Shown: positions 8,659-17,721 of the stretch, piece by piece
How the letters are laid out: the number at the start of each line of letters is the position of its first letter
Numbering within the stretch: position 1 is the stretch's first letter
Source: CAZIVP01 sp964542915
GTDB taxonomy: Bacteria; Calditrichota; Calditrichia; Calditrichales; Calditrichaceae
DNA: 64,000 bases
Reading direction: 5' to 3'
NCBI GenBank assembly: GCA_964542915.1
Contig: CAZIVP010000009.1
Span: forward strand, 91,873 to 155,872
Translations under genes and position numbers: made by a program
The notes under the pieces: model-generated
Database searches by the model: none
Told to the model about the DNA's origin: nothing
The model's input: only the letters and a program-made list of their open reading frames with translations

Positions 8659-10014
8659 ATGCGAAACACCATCATATTACTCATTATCGCAGCGGCGTTG
8701 GGCGCTTATGTCTATTTCTATGAAATAAAAGGCGAGGAAAAACGCAAGGAGCAGGAACAATACGAAAAGCAGTTGATGCACTTCGAACAGGACAGCGTAA
8801 CCGCGATTGAGATTAAAAGCGCCGGAGGCGATTTTGTGATGCAAAAAAGCAGGGATGGATGGAGAATCGAAGAACCGGTGTCCACAGGAGCGGATAATGC
8901 TCCCATCAATTCCTTGTTGCGATCGTTATCCGGAGCCGAAAAAAAGCGTACCTTTCATATAACGCCTGAAGAACTGACCCGTTACGGCCTTGGAATGGGC
9001 GCCCTGAAGGTTAAACTGACCATGAATGACGGCAGCAGCGATTCGCTTTTCTTCGGGGCGAAAAGCAGCGTCGGCAACAATATATATGTCAATAAACTCG
9101 ATACGCTGGTCTATATGACAAGCGCCAATATTAAGAACAACGCCGAGAAATCGTTATTCGACTGGCGTGATAAAAAAACCGTTCATTTCGATAAAAACCG
9201 CATACGGACATTTACGTTAACGAATCCGCAGGGGCAATTTACCTTCGTAAAGGAAGACGGAGAGTGGAAATTGTCGCAGCCGATTGAAACTAATGCCGAC
9301 CCCAGCAAGGTGGACGCCGTATTAAATAAACTGGCCAATGGAAGTATAAAATCGGTGGAAAGCGAGCGCGCCGGTAATAATTTAGCGCGCTTCGGCCTAC
9401 ACAGACCCGCCTACCGGATCGACTTGTATGCGGGCAAAGAAAAAGCCAAATCTTCCGTCGCCTTTTCAAAACTTTCAGAGAACCGAAGTTACGGCAAGGA
9501 TGCCGTTAGGCCGCACGTTTTTACTGTGGATTCCAACTATATAGATCCGCTGGACAAATCGCTATATGATTTCCGCGATAGGTCTATCGTCGCGTTCGAT
9601 AAGAATCGTGCGGATCGTATCAATCTGCTTTATGACGGCATGTTGGTGCGTTTACAAAAAGATACCTCGGGCAGTTGGTTCACGGAAGATAGCGTGAAAG
9701 CAAAGAGCTGGAAGGTCAACTCGGTTTTGAATACGTTGAAAAATCTTAAAGCAGAGCGTTTTGTTAAAGAAGATCCGCGTTATTTGATGCCGTTCGGACT
9801 GGTCAATCCGGGTGGGAAAATTGAAGTGTTCGCCTCGGATAACAAGCTGGCCGAATTGAACATCGGCAATCAGGAGGGCGATTTTGTTTACGTGCAGAAT
9901 CCCGCCCGTAAACCGGTTGTGACGATCAGGAAAAGCAAGTTGGATCAGCTTTTTCCCAAAGAGGATCAGTTACTGGAGCAACCCGAAACCAATCAGGAAG
10001 CGACTGAGGAATAA
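8659..10014 (+). CDS. DUF4340 domain protein
   Basis: The 451-residue protein has a single N-terminal membrane helix (IILLIIAAALGAYVYFYE) and then repeated DUF4340 modules, visible as recurring WRIEEPV / WKLSQPI motifs followed by short hinges (NSLLRSLSGAEKKRTF, DAVLNKLANGSIKS, NSVLNTLKNLKAERF), so roughly three copies. DUF4340 genes commonly follow gldG-like genes, and the protein is probably an extracytoplasmic partner of the ABC transporter. Its stop codon overlaps the batA start (TAATG). Confidence 0.85.
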   Translation: MRNTIILLIIAAALGAYVYFYEIKGEEKRKEQEQYEKQLMHFEQDSVTAIEIKSAGGDFVMQKSRDGWRIEEPVSTGADNAPINSLLRSLSGAEKKRTFHITPEELTRYGLGMGALKVKLTMNDGSSDSLFFGAKSSVGNNIYVNKLDTLVYMTSANIKNNAEKSLFDWRDKKTVHFDKNRIRTFTLTNPQGQFTFVKEDGEWKLSQPIETNADPSKVDAVLNKLANGSIKSVESERAGNNLARFGLHRPAYRIDLYAGKEKAKSSVAFSKLSENRSYGKDAVRPHVFTVDSNYIDPLDKSLYDFRDRSIVAFDKNRADRINLLYDGMLVRLQKDTSGSWFTEDSVKAKSWKVNSVLNTLKNLKAERFVKEDPRYLMPFGLVNPGGKIEVFASDNKLAELNIGNQEGDFVYVQNPARKPVVTIRKSKLDQLFPKEDQLLEQPETNQEATEE

Positions 10015-11009
10015 TGTACCGTTTTGCCGATCCGCTATATCTTTTATTTTTACTGGTTGTTCCGGTTGCCGTATTCTGGTACCTGAAGGGGCAAAGGCGC
10101 AGCAGCGGTAAACTGAAGTATTCCGATGTCGCGCTGATGAAACGCCTGGGGCCGACGCTTAAACAGCGTTTACGGCACGGTTTGTTCGTGTTGCGTATGA
10201 TGGGTCTCATTCTTCTTATTTTGGCGCTGGCACGGCCGCAATCCAGCAGCAAGGAAGAGGAGATCGAGACGGAAGGAGTAGACATCGTTCTGGCGCTGGA
10301 CGTTTCGACCAGTATGCTGGCGGAAGATTTCAGACCCAATAACCGCATGCAGGCCGCCAAACTGGTGGCCAAGGATTTTATTCAGGGGCGGAGCAACGAT
10401 CGCATCGGTATGGTTGTGTTTGCAAGGCACAGCTTTACACAATGTCCGTTAACTCTGGATTACGGAGTCCTGATCTCCCTGCTGGAACAAATCAAAATTG
10501 CGGATAAAGACTGGGACGGGACCGCCATCGGAATGGGGATAGCCAACGCCGTCAATCGCCTAAAGAACAGCAAGGCCAAAAGCAAAGTTATTATTCTTCT
10601 GACCGACGGCGTTAATAACGCCGGTCAAATCGACCCCATAACGGCGGCCGAAATTGCGCAAACCTATAATATTAAAATTTACACCATTGGTGCCGGCAAG
10701 CGCGGAACCGCCATGTATCCGGTACAGAACCCGGTTCTGGGCAAGCAGTATGTCCCCATGCCGGTCGAAATCGATGAGGCGATGTTAAAAGAAATCGCAT
10801 CCATAACCGGAGGCAAATATTTTCGCGCTACCGATACAAAAAAACTGGATGAAATTTACAAAACCATCGGCGAGATGGAACAAACCCGTATAGAAGTAAA
10901 AGAATATACGCGTTATACGGAATATTTTATTTATTTCCTGGCCGCAGGTCTGCTCCTTTTGCTGCTTGAACTGGCGCTGAATCATACCTATTTTAAGCGG
11001 ATTCCTTGA
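10014..11009 (+). CDS. batA: BatA, membrane vWA protein
   Basis: The 331-residue protein has two N-terminal helices (YLLFLLVVPVAVFWYL; LRMMGLILLILALA), a vWA domain with the metal-site motif DVSTS and a downstream LLTDGVNNAG strand, and one C-terminal helix (YFIYFLAAGLLLLLLELAL). This matches BatA, the first vWA protein of the Bacteroides aerotolerance operon. Translation is coupled to the DUF4340 gene by a one-base overlap. A cytoplasm- or periplasm-facing partner of MoxR is the expected role. Confidence 0.93.
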   Translation: MYRFADPLYLLFLLVVPVAVFWYLKGQRRSSGKLKYSDVALMKRLGPTLKQRLRHGLFVLRMMGLILLILALARPQSSSKEEEIETEGVDIVLALDVSTSMLAEDFRPNNRMQAAKLVAKDFIQGRSNDRIGMVVFARHSFTQCPLTLDYGVLISLLEQIKIADKDWDGTAIGMGIANAVNRLKNSKAKSKVIILLTDGVNNAGQIDPITAAEIAQTYNIKIYTIGAGKRGTAMYPVQNPVLGKQYVPMPVEIDEAMLKEIASITGGKYFRATDTKKLDEIYKTIGEMEQTRIEVKEYTRYTEYFIYFLAAGLLLLLLELALNHTYFKRIP

Positions 11010-11152
11010 TGAGCATGGTGTGGAACGGTGAGATCAAACAACTAATGCGCATCAATTGGCAGGCCGGGAACAATGATGATGTGTGGGTCAATGAATTATC
11101 ACACGTATTTGGGATGCGTTAAAACAATGCTTTAAACCTTTATGTTTACTCT

Positions 11153-11177
11153 CCCAATCCCGTCCATCGGGAATGGG
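11153..11177 (+). other. Hairpin in the batA-batB gap
   Basis: A 10-bp stem with one mismatch (CCCAATCCCG / CGGGAATGGG) around a 5-base loop lies in the 229-base gap between batA and batB, which is the widest gap in the cluster. No T-run follows. It may be an attenuator, an RNA stability element or a decayed repeat. Confidence 0.35.
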
Positions 11178-11238
11178 AATGCGACCGGAAGATGGAAAGC
11201 AGCAAAGACGATTAATAAAGGATTGATGTAAAATCGGT

Positions 11239-12273
11239 ATGGAAGTTTTAAAATTTAAATACCCTTTTATGCTCCATGGATTATGGGGCGTATTGGTGTT
11301 GATCCTGTTTTTTATTTATGTTTTTCGCAACAAAGAAGCCTTATTGCAGCGCTTCGGACAATTGGAATTACTAAAAAAGATGATGCCCGGTTACAGCCGC
11401 GGCCGGGCTATCTGGAAAAGCGTTTTGTTTATTCTGGCGTATGTTTTTTTAGTGATTGCCGCAGCCGATCCGCAACTGGGAACCAAATTGGAGGAGGTGA
11501 AGCGGGAAGGCGTTGATATCATGGTGGCGCTGGATGTTTCACTCAGTATGAAGGCGGAAGATATCGCTCCCAACCGTCTGGCCAAAGCCAAACATGAAAT
11601 TTCGCGCCTCATCGATCGTTTACAGGGCGACCGTATCGGATTGATTGCATTTGCAGGTCTGGCTCATGTCCACTGTCCCTTAACGCTGGATTATTCGGCG
11701 GCGCGTTTATTTCTCGATATGATGGAAACCGATTTAATTCCGCAGCCCGGCACCGCCATCGGAAATGCGATCGATAAATCCATCACCGCGTTCGATCAAT
11801 CGGAACGCAAACACAAAGTACTCATATTAATTACGGATGGCGAAGACCACGGTACAAAACCGGTGGAAATGGCCGAACAAGCGGCCGAAGAAGGTATCGT
11901 CATCTATACTATTGGAATGGGCTCGTCGGAAGGCGTACCCATCCCGGTATATGACCAGCACGGTAATAAAAAAGGCTTTAAAAAGGATCGCCGGGGCAAC
12001 GTGGTAACAACAAAACTGGATGTTCAGACATTACAGAAAGTCGCTTTTGTTACGGATGGGAAATACTATGTATCTTCTTCCGGTGAAGCGGAGCTGGAAC
12101 AAATTTATGATGAAATCAATGCCATGGAAAAAAAGGAATTGAGTGCACGACAATTCACGCAATACGAGGATCGTTTTCAGATTTTCATAATTTTCGGGAT
12201 TCTCGCCTTGCTTGGTGAAACCTTTCTACCGGTACGTAAACGTAAAACAAAACAGGTATCGATGTATTCATGA
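11239..12273 (+). CDS. batB: BatB, membrane vWA protein
   Basis: The 344-residue paralogue of BatA has the same N-terminal helix pair, a vWA domain with metal-site motif DVSLS followed by the ILITDGEDHG strand, and a C-terminal helix (FQIFIIFGILALLGE). The order batA-batB with a separate promoter region between them is usual for Bat operons. The last four bases overlap batC (ATGA). Confidence 0.93.
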   Translation: MEVLKFKYPFMLHGLWGVLVLILFFIYVFRNKEALLQRFGQLELLKKMMPGYSRGRAIWKSVLFILAYVFLVIAAADPQLGTKLEEVKREGVDIMVALDVSLSMKAEDIAPNRLAKAKHEISRLIDRLQGDRIGLIAFAGLAHVHCPLTLDYSAARLFLDMMETDLIPQPGTAIGNAIDKSITAFDQSERKHKVLILITDGEDHGTKPVEMAEQAAEEGIVIYTIGMGSSEGVPIPVYDQHGNKKGFKKDRRGNVVTTKLDVQTLQKVAFVTDGKYYVSSSGEAELEQIYDEINAMEKKELSARQFTQYEDRFQIFIIFGILALLGETFLPVRKRKTKQVSMYS

Positions 12274-13040
12274 GTAAGTTTGTATTTCTAATATCCGTGT
12301 TTGTAATCGGCTGGGGTCAAGGTTACGGACAGGGTATCCGCTTCAAGGTGAACGCAGGCAACGAAGAATATGCCCAGGGGAAATATGAACAGGCGCTTTC
12401 CAACTACCAGGATGCGCTGTTAGATGATCCGATGAATGAAATCGCTTTGTTCAATAAGGCCGATGCGCTTTACAAAATGAAGAAATACGATGAAGCCATC
12501 GAGACCTATCAAAAAATCGTTTCCAGCGAAGATTTAAAACGTAGCGCCGAGGCGTATTATAATATCGGCAACAGTTACTTCCAGAAAAATAAACTGCAGG
12601 AGGCCATTCAGGCCTATAAACGATCATTGGAATTAAATCCCGGAGACCGCGACGCCAAGTACAATCTGGAATTAGCCCGAGCTAAATTAAAGGAAATGTC
12701 GCAAAAGCAACAACAGCAGAATCAACCGCAAAATCAGAAACAACAACAGGGCCAACAGCAGCAACAGCAACAGGGTCAAAAAGGCGATAAACGGAAACAG
12801 CAAGAACAGCAGGCACAAAACAAAGAACAGCAAAAACGGTCATCCGGGCAGGATAAACAAAAGCAGCCTGAACAAGAGAACGAAAAACAGAAACCGAAAC
12901 CCAAACAGGCTCATAAGGACAAAATGACCAAGGAAGAGGCCGAACGGATACTCAATGCCCTGCAACAGGATGAACAGGAAACACAGAAACATAAGACACC
13001 CGTTCGCGGCGGGCGTAAAGACGTTATTAAAGATTGGTAA
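12270..13040 (+). CDS. batC: BatC, TPR protein with a glutamine-rich tail
   Basis: The 256-residue protein has a signal peptide ending near GQGYGQG, then three TPR repeats (EEYAQGKYEQALSNYQDALL; ALYKMKKYDEAIETYQKIV; GNSYFQKNKLQEAIQAYKRS) and a low-complexity tail rich in Gln and Lys (about residues 143-215). It ends in a short helix (MTKEEAERILNALQQDEQE) typical of BatC. It probably scaffolds BatA/BatB in the periplasm. It is coupled to batB by a 4-base overlap and ends 1 base before batD. Confidence 0.9.
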   Translation: MSKFVFLISVFVIGWGQGYGQGIRFKVNAGNEEYAQGKYEQALSNYQDALLDDPMNEIALFNKADALYKMKKYDEAIETYQKIVSSEDLKRSAEAYYNIGNSYFQKNKLQEAIQAYKRSLELNPGDRDAKYNLELARAKLKEMSQKQQQQNQPQNQKQQQGQQQQQQQGQKGDKRKQQEQQAQNKEQQKRSSGQDKQKQPEQENEKQKPKPKQAHKDKMTKEEAERILNALQQDEQETQKHKTPVRGGRKDVIKDW

Positions 13041-13041
13041 A

Positions 13042-14874
13042 ATGAAAAAAATATATGCCGTTATTATTATATGGTTGATAACCGCTCCGTTTTCAATTTT
13101 ACTGGCTGCGGATTTGGAACTGAAGGCTTATGTGGATAAAAACCGCGTGTCGGTCAATGAGCGCTTCACCTATTCCGTTGAAATCACAGGCAAATCAACA
13201 TCACTCCCGGATATTAATTACCCCGATCTGAGCGCGTTCAATATTCTGGCGGGACCGAATCAGTCCACCAGTATTCAATTGGTCAACGGTAAGATGACTT
13301 CATCCAAAACCCATTCTTTCGTATTGAGCGCGTCTGAGACCGGCACGTTAACCATCGGCCCTGCTACGATGAAAGATGAAGACGGGAAGACTTACCGAAC
13401 CGATAAAATTTCCATTACGGTTGAGCAAAGGCAAAAGGCGCCTTCAAATCAAGGGCAGACGGATGCGCTCAAAAAACGCAAAGATCCGAAAATCGCTGGT
13501 CAAAATCTGTACATCAAAACCGAGGTATCAAACCGTCGTCCCTATGTGGGTGAGCAGATTATCATCGAATACAAAATTTACTTTCGGGTAAGTATTCGTG
13601 ATAATGCGTTCGAACAGATCCCCAAATATTCGGGTTTTTGGAATGAAGCGTTCGATATGCCTTCTCGACCGAGTGTAAAGAATGAAATCGTAAACGGGGT
13701 TAATTATAACGTTGCCACAATACGAAAGGCAGCTCTTTTCCCGACGCGTACCGGCGAAATCGAAATCGAACCATTGAAAATGAATTTCGAAATTCTGGTA
13801 CGTTCCCGACAACGCGGTAACAATTTATTTGATAATTTCTTTAATGATCCATTCGGACGCACCGTCCGAAAGACCGTTACCAGCAAACCGGTGACCATTG
13901 ACGTACAACCGCTACCTGAAACAGGCAAACCGCCTGATTTTAACGGCGCGGTTGGACAGTTCGATCTCGATGTTTCGCTGGACAAAACCAGCGTTAAGGT
14001 CAATGAGGCCATCGCCTTGAACGTAACCGTTAAAGGGCAGGGGAATATAAAACTTGTTGAACTTCCGAACGTAAAGGTTCCCGTAGATATCGAGCAGTAC
14101 GATCCTGAAGTTTCGTTGAATATTAATAATAAAGGCGCCGGTATTAAAGGCTGGAAGAAAGCGGAGTATATTTTAATCCCGAGAATAGAAGGTAAATACA
14201 AAATTGAACCGGTTTCGTTCAGTTATTTCGATCCGCAAAAGGAGGAGTACCGGACGCTTACCAGCCGACCCTTTGTTTTGAATATCCGACCCGGCGCGGT
14301 TGCAGGCGCCTCAAAATCAGGGGTGCGCATTGGCAGCCGGCAGGAGGTGGAGTTACTGGGCCGTGATATTCGTTTCATAAAAGAGAACACCCGTTTTTTG
14401 GCGATAGGTTCAAAAAATTACACATCATTGACCTATCTATTAAGTTATATACTGCCAATATTCCTGTTTGTAGCCTTTGTTTTTTACAACGATCATTCGG
14501 CCCGTATGCAAAGCGATACCCGTTTGGCGCGAAGCCGTAAGGCAGGGAAAATGGCGAGCCGGCACTTGGCACAGGCAAAAAAGTTGTTAAATGTTGAAGA
14601 AGAGTATCGTTTCTATAAAGCCATTGCCTCGGCCCTTCAGGGTTTTGTTCAGAACCGTTTGAATATCGAATTATCGGATTTCAGCGTTCAAAATGTGCGC
14701 CGGACTTTGGGCGAATACCGGATCGATTCCGGGCTGGTGGAGGATTACGTGGAACTGCTACAGGAAAGCGATTTTAGACAATATGCCCGCACCGACGCCG
14801 ATTATGAAAAACGCCGGGAAGTGTTTGAGCGCGCAAAATCCGTTTTAACGGGATTAGAGAAATGGATAAAATAA
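13042..14874 (+). CDS. batD: BatD, oxygen-tolerance Ig-like protein
   Basis: The 610-residue protein has a signal peptide (YAVIIIWLITAPFSILLAA), several beta-rich domains of the BatD family (SVNERFTYSVEI, RPYVGEQIIIEYKIYFRV, SVKVNEAIALNVTVKG), a membrane helix near residue 460-480 (YLLSYILPIFLFVAFVFY), and a cytoplasmic helical tail. The ATG at 13042, right after the batC stop, gives the signal peptide; a longer frame from 12955 lies inside batC and is not credible. It overlaps batE by 13 bases. Confidence 0.92.
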   Translation: MKKIYAVIIIWLITAPFSILLAADLELKAYVDKNRVSVNERFTYSVEITGKSTSLPDINYPDLSAFNILAGPNQSTSIQLVNGKMTSSKTHSFVLSASETGTLTIGPATMKDEDGKTYRTDKISITVEQRQKAPSNQGQTDALKKRKDPKIAGQNLYIKTEVSNRRPYVGEQIIIEYKIYFRVSIRDNAFEQIPKYSGFWNEAFDMPSRPSVKNEIVNGVNYNVATIRKAALFPTRTGEIEIEPLKMNFEILVRSRQRGNNLFDNFFNDPFGRTVRKTVTSKPVTIDVQPLPETGKPPDFNGAVGQFDLDVSLDKTSVKVNEAIALNVTVKGQGNIKLVELPNVKVPVDIEQYDPEVSLNINNKGAGIKGWKKAEYILIPRIEGKYKIEPVSFSYFDPQKEEYRTLTSRPFVLNIRPGAVAGASKSGVRIGSRQEVELLGRDIRFIKENTRFLAIGSKNYTSLTYLLSYILPIFLFVAFVFYNDHSARMQSDTRLARSRKAGKMASRHLAQAKKLLNVEEEYRFYKAIASALQGFVQNRLNIELSDFSVQNVRRTLGEYRIDSGLVEDYVELLQESDFRQYARTDADYEKRREVFERAKSVLTGLEKWIK

Positions 14875-15635
14875 AGGTCTTCTCGCTGACGCTGGTTTTT
14901 GTTTTAATGACAGGATTTCTTCATGCAGCCGGCGAAGAAAACGCCCGGCAATGGTTCAGTCAGGGCAACACCTACTACCAGCAAAAAGAGTATGGAAAAG
15001 CGATTGAATCGTACCAGCGGGTAATAGAGACAGGTTTTGAAAGCGGCGCTCTGTATTATAACATGGGCAATGCTTATTACAAATTGAATGAAGTGGGTAA
15101 GGCGCGTTTATATTATGAGCGCGCACGTTCATTTATGGAAGGCGATCCTGACTTAAAGGCCAATCTGGAATTGTTGCGGTTACGGATGGTGGATAAAATT
15201 GAAGAACCGCCTGAGTTTATACTGTTCGTATGGTGGGAGGCCCTGCTCGATCTGTACAGTATCCGACTGTGGAGTTGGATTACCGTGATTCTATTTTGGA
15301 TCTCGTTGATTACGGCGGGAATCTGGCTTTATTATCGCCGCCGCCGTATGGGAGACCGTTATAAAATGCTGTTTGTTACCACCACGGTGGTTTTTTTATT
15401 AAGCTCATTCATAATGAGCAATAAAATTTATGAACGAGAAAATGCACGATTCGGCGTGATACTCAAGCCATCTGTTAGTGTTTTTTCAGAACCCGATGAA
15501 GAGGGTACAGAGGTTTTCGTTCTCCATGAAGGCACCAAATTCGAAGTGGAACGAATTAATGAGGCATGGTTGCAAATTAAAATGAGAGACGGCAAGACAG
15601 GCTGGCTAAAGAAAGAGGCGATTGCCGTTATATAA
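14862..15635 (+). CDS. batE: BatE, TPR protein with SH3-like domain
   Basis: The 257-residue protein has a signal peptide (VFSLTLVFVLMTGFLHAAG), two to three TPRs (QGNTYYQQKEYGKAIESYQR; GNAYYKLNEVGKARLYYERA), two membrane helices (IRLWSWITVILFWISLITAG; MLFVTTTVVFLLSSFIMS) and a C-terminal bacterial SH3-like domain (VFSEPDEEGTEVFVLHEGTK, ending GWLKKEAI). That order is the usual BatE layout. It would complete the periplasmic Bat complex. Confidence 0.9.
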   Translation: MDKIKVFSLTLVFVLMTGFLHAAGEENARQWFSQGNTYYQQKEYGKAIESYQRVIETGFESGALYYNMGNAYYKLNEVGKARLYYERARSFMEGDPDLKANLELLRLRMVDKIEEPPEFILFVWWEALLDLYSIRLWSWITVILFWISLITAGIWLYYRRRRMGDRYKMLFVTTTVVFLLSSFIMSNKIYERENARFGVILKPSVSVFSEPDEEGTEVFVLHEGTKFEVERINEAWLQIKMRDGKTGWLKKEAIAVI

Positions 15636-15685
15636 ATCCAATGCGGTTTACCAAACTTTTTACTTTTAACAAAATGGGAGTTCTC

Positions 15686-16240
15686 ATGATCGTTAACTAT
15701 AAAATACAGTTCAAACTGTTTGTTATCCCGATCATTTTATTGGCGTTGATAGCGGGTTGCGCCGGTCCAAAAGAAACCGTTCAAAAACCGGCGGAAGAGG
15801 AAGAGAACGATTATTACTATGATGAAAGTTTTGATCCCTTGACATTGGATGACGAGGATCTGGTTATTGAAGAAAAGCCCGAAAAGAAAAGTGAGGATAC
15901 AGCAAAAAAAGAGACCTCCACCCGTGCGAAGGATACAGATCCAAAAGATGTAATGGCGTTTAAAGAAGTGGATGGCTACCGCGTCCAGATTTTGGCAACC
16001 AAAAATCTCGAGAAAGCCACTGTAACCCAACAAACCGTAATGAACCAGTTTGCAAAGGACAGTATAAAAGCCTATTTAAAGTTTGATGCACCGCTTTATA
16101 AGGTACGCATCGGCGATACCTTAAAACGAAGTGCGGCGGAAGAACTACGTGATAAAGCTGCAAAAAAATTTGGTTACGATGGCGCATTCGTGGTTCGAAG
16201 TAAAGTTATTGTACCGCGTAAGCAATTGATGGATTATTGA
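15686..16240 (+). CDS. SPOR-domain lipoprotein
   Basis: The 184-residue lipoprotein has lipobox LIAGC at about residue 21-25, an acidic, charged linker, and a C-terminal SPOR-like domain (YRVQILATKNLEKA, ending YDGAFVVRSKVIV) that would bind denuded peptidoglycan. The ATG at 15686 is chosen because GGAG lies five bases upstream and it gives a compact lipoprotein signal; ATGs at 15641 and 15674 are alternatives. Its stop codon abuts the stop of rtcB on the other strand with no bases between. Confidence 0.75.
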   Translation: MIVNYKIQFKLFVIPIILLALIAGCAGPKETVQKPAEEEENDYYYDESFDPLTLDDEDLVIEEKPEKKSEDTAKKETSTRAKDTDPKDVMAFKEVDGYRVQILATKNLEKATVTQQTVMNQFAKDSIKAYLKFDAPLYKVRIGDTLKRSAAEELRDKAAKKFGYDGAFVVRSKVIVPRKQLMDY

Positions 16241-17695
16241 TTATCCCTTAATAACGCCAACCGGTTTTAAACGCGCGACTTTTAGGCTGATGCCGCTTTC
16301 GTGCATCACATTAACCACATCGGCCACATCTTTGTAAGCTTCGGGCATTTCCTCAGCCACCGTACTGCGACCTTTTGCCTGAACCAGCACGCCGCGGTCG
16401 GCCATTTCTCTTACCAGGTTGCGTTTACCCGCTGATTTTTTTGCTTTACGTCTGCTCAGCACTCGTCCCGCGCCGTGACAGGTGCTCCCGAATGTATCAT
16501 GGCTTGCCTTTTCCGTCCCTGTGCAGACAAATGAATAGCGTCCCATATCGCCCGGTATAAGAACAGGCTGCCCTATTTGATGATATTTAGGTGGGATTTG
16601 ATGATGTCCCGGAGCAAACGCCCGTGTGGCGCCCTTGCGGTGAACACACAAAGGGCGTAAGTCGCCGTCAATAAGGTGCTGCTCCTTTTTGGCAATATTA
16701 TGGCAAACGTCATAAATCAGATTAAACTTTAAATCGTTCTCGCCCAATTTGAACACACGCTTAAAAACGTCTTTTGCAAGCGACATGATAACCTGACGAT
16801 TACTCCAGGCAAAATTGGCTGCGCAAGACATGGCTGCGAAATAATCCTGCCCTTCCGAGCTTTGGACGGGCGCGGAGCTTAATTGGCGGTCCGGCAGGTT
16901 TAATTTATAACGTGCGGCGGCTTTATTCATCACCTTAATATAATCATCGCAAATTTGATAACCGAATCCTCGGGAGCCGGTATGAATAAGCACAACGATC
17001 TGATTTTTAAAGAGTCCCATCATTTCAGCGGCTTTGGAATCGAAGATACGATCCACTACATCCACCTCGAGAAAATGGTTTCCGGAGCCGAGCGTGCCCA
17101 GTTGATCCTGTCCGCGATCGAGCGCCCTCGAACTGAGAACGGATGGATCGGCGCTCTCCATGCTGCCGTTTTCTTCAATAAAGTCCAGATCGCTTTGCTG
17201 ACCGAAGCCCTGTTCAATAACCCAGGAGACGCCGGTTCGTACGGCTTTTTGTAACTCGCTTTTATTTAATTTCCGAATGGCATGGGAAGAACCGACCCCA
17301 GTGGGGATGGCTCTGAAAAGTTCCTGAATCAACATCGGCAAACGCTTATCAGATTGGGACAGATCAAGGGCAGTAGATGCCAGACGTACACCGCAGTTAA
17401 TATCGTACCCTACGCCGCCCGGCGAGATGACCCCGTTTCTCCAATCGGTGGCGGCGACGCCTCCGATCGGGAAACCATAACCCCAATGGATGTCGGGCAT
17501 GGCAAGGGAGTAACGTTCAATGCCCGGCAAATGTGCCACGTTGATAACCTGTTTCAGCGGTTCGCCTTCACGGATAAGACTTTCCATCATCGTAGCAGAT
17601 GCATACACTCTGCCGGGCACCAGCATATCACCGGATTTTTTGATTTCGAACAGGTGTGGCCCGATTTGTTTGATTTTATAATTTTCAAAATTCAT
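16241..17695 (-). CDS. rtcB: RtcB RNA ligase
   Basis: The protein has 484 residues from the ATG at 17695, which is preferred to 17707 because GGAGG sits just upstream of it. RtcB joins RNA 2',3'-cyclic phosphate or 3'-phosphate ends to 5'-OH ends using GTP and Mn2+. The metal and guanylylation residues of the family are visible: GGVGYDINCGVRL (Asp and Cys), GSGNHFLEV, IHTGSRGFG, CHNIAKKEQH, the STCHGAGR histidine, and the C-terminal lysine of VGVIKG. Archease, its activator, lies 26 bases upstream in the same operon. Confidence 0.96.
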   Translation of the reverse strand: MNFENYKIKQIGPHLFEIKKSGDMLVPGRVYASATMMESLIREGEPLKQVINVAHLPGIERYSLAMPDIHWGYGFPIGGVAATDWRNGVISPGGVGYDINCGVRLASTALDLSQSDKRLPMLIQELFRAIPTGVGSSHAIRKLNKSELQKAVRTGVSWVIEQGFGQQSDLDFIEENGSMESADPSVLSSRALDRGQDQLGTLGSGNHFLEVDVVDRIFDSKAAEMMGLFKNQIVVLIHTGSRGFGYQICDDYIKVMNKAAARYKLNLPDRQLSSAPVQSSEGQDYFAAMSCAANFAWSNRQVIMSLAKDVFKRVFKLGENDLKFNLIYDVCHNIAKKEQHLIDGDLRPLCVHRKGATRAFAPGHHQIPPKYHQIGQPVLIPGDMGRYSFVCTGTEKASHDTFGSTCHGAGRVLSRRKAKKSAGKRNLVREMADRGVLVQAKGRSTVAEEMPEAYKDVADVVNVMHESGISLKVARLKPVGVIKG

Positions 17696-17721
17696 GTTGG
17701 CCTCCATCAGTCATTAAATCC

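Noticed and set aside
12955..13041. N-terminal extension of BatD
   Set aside because: It would overlap batC in another frame and precede a good signal peptide beginning at the ATG at 13042.
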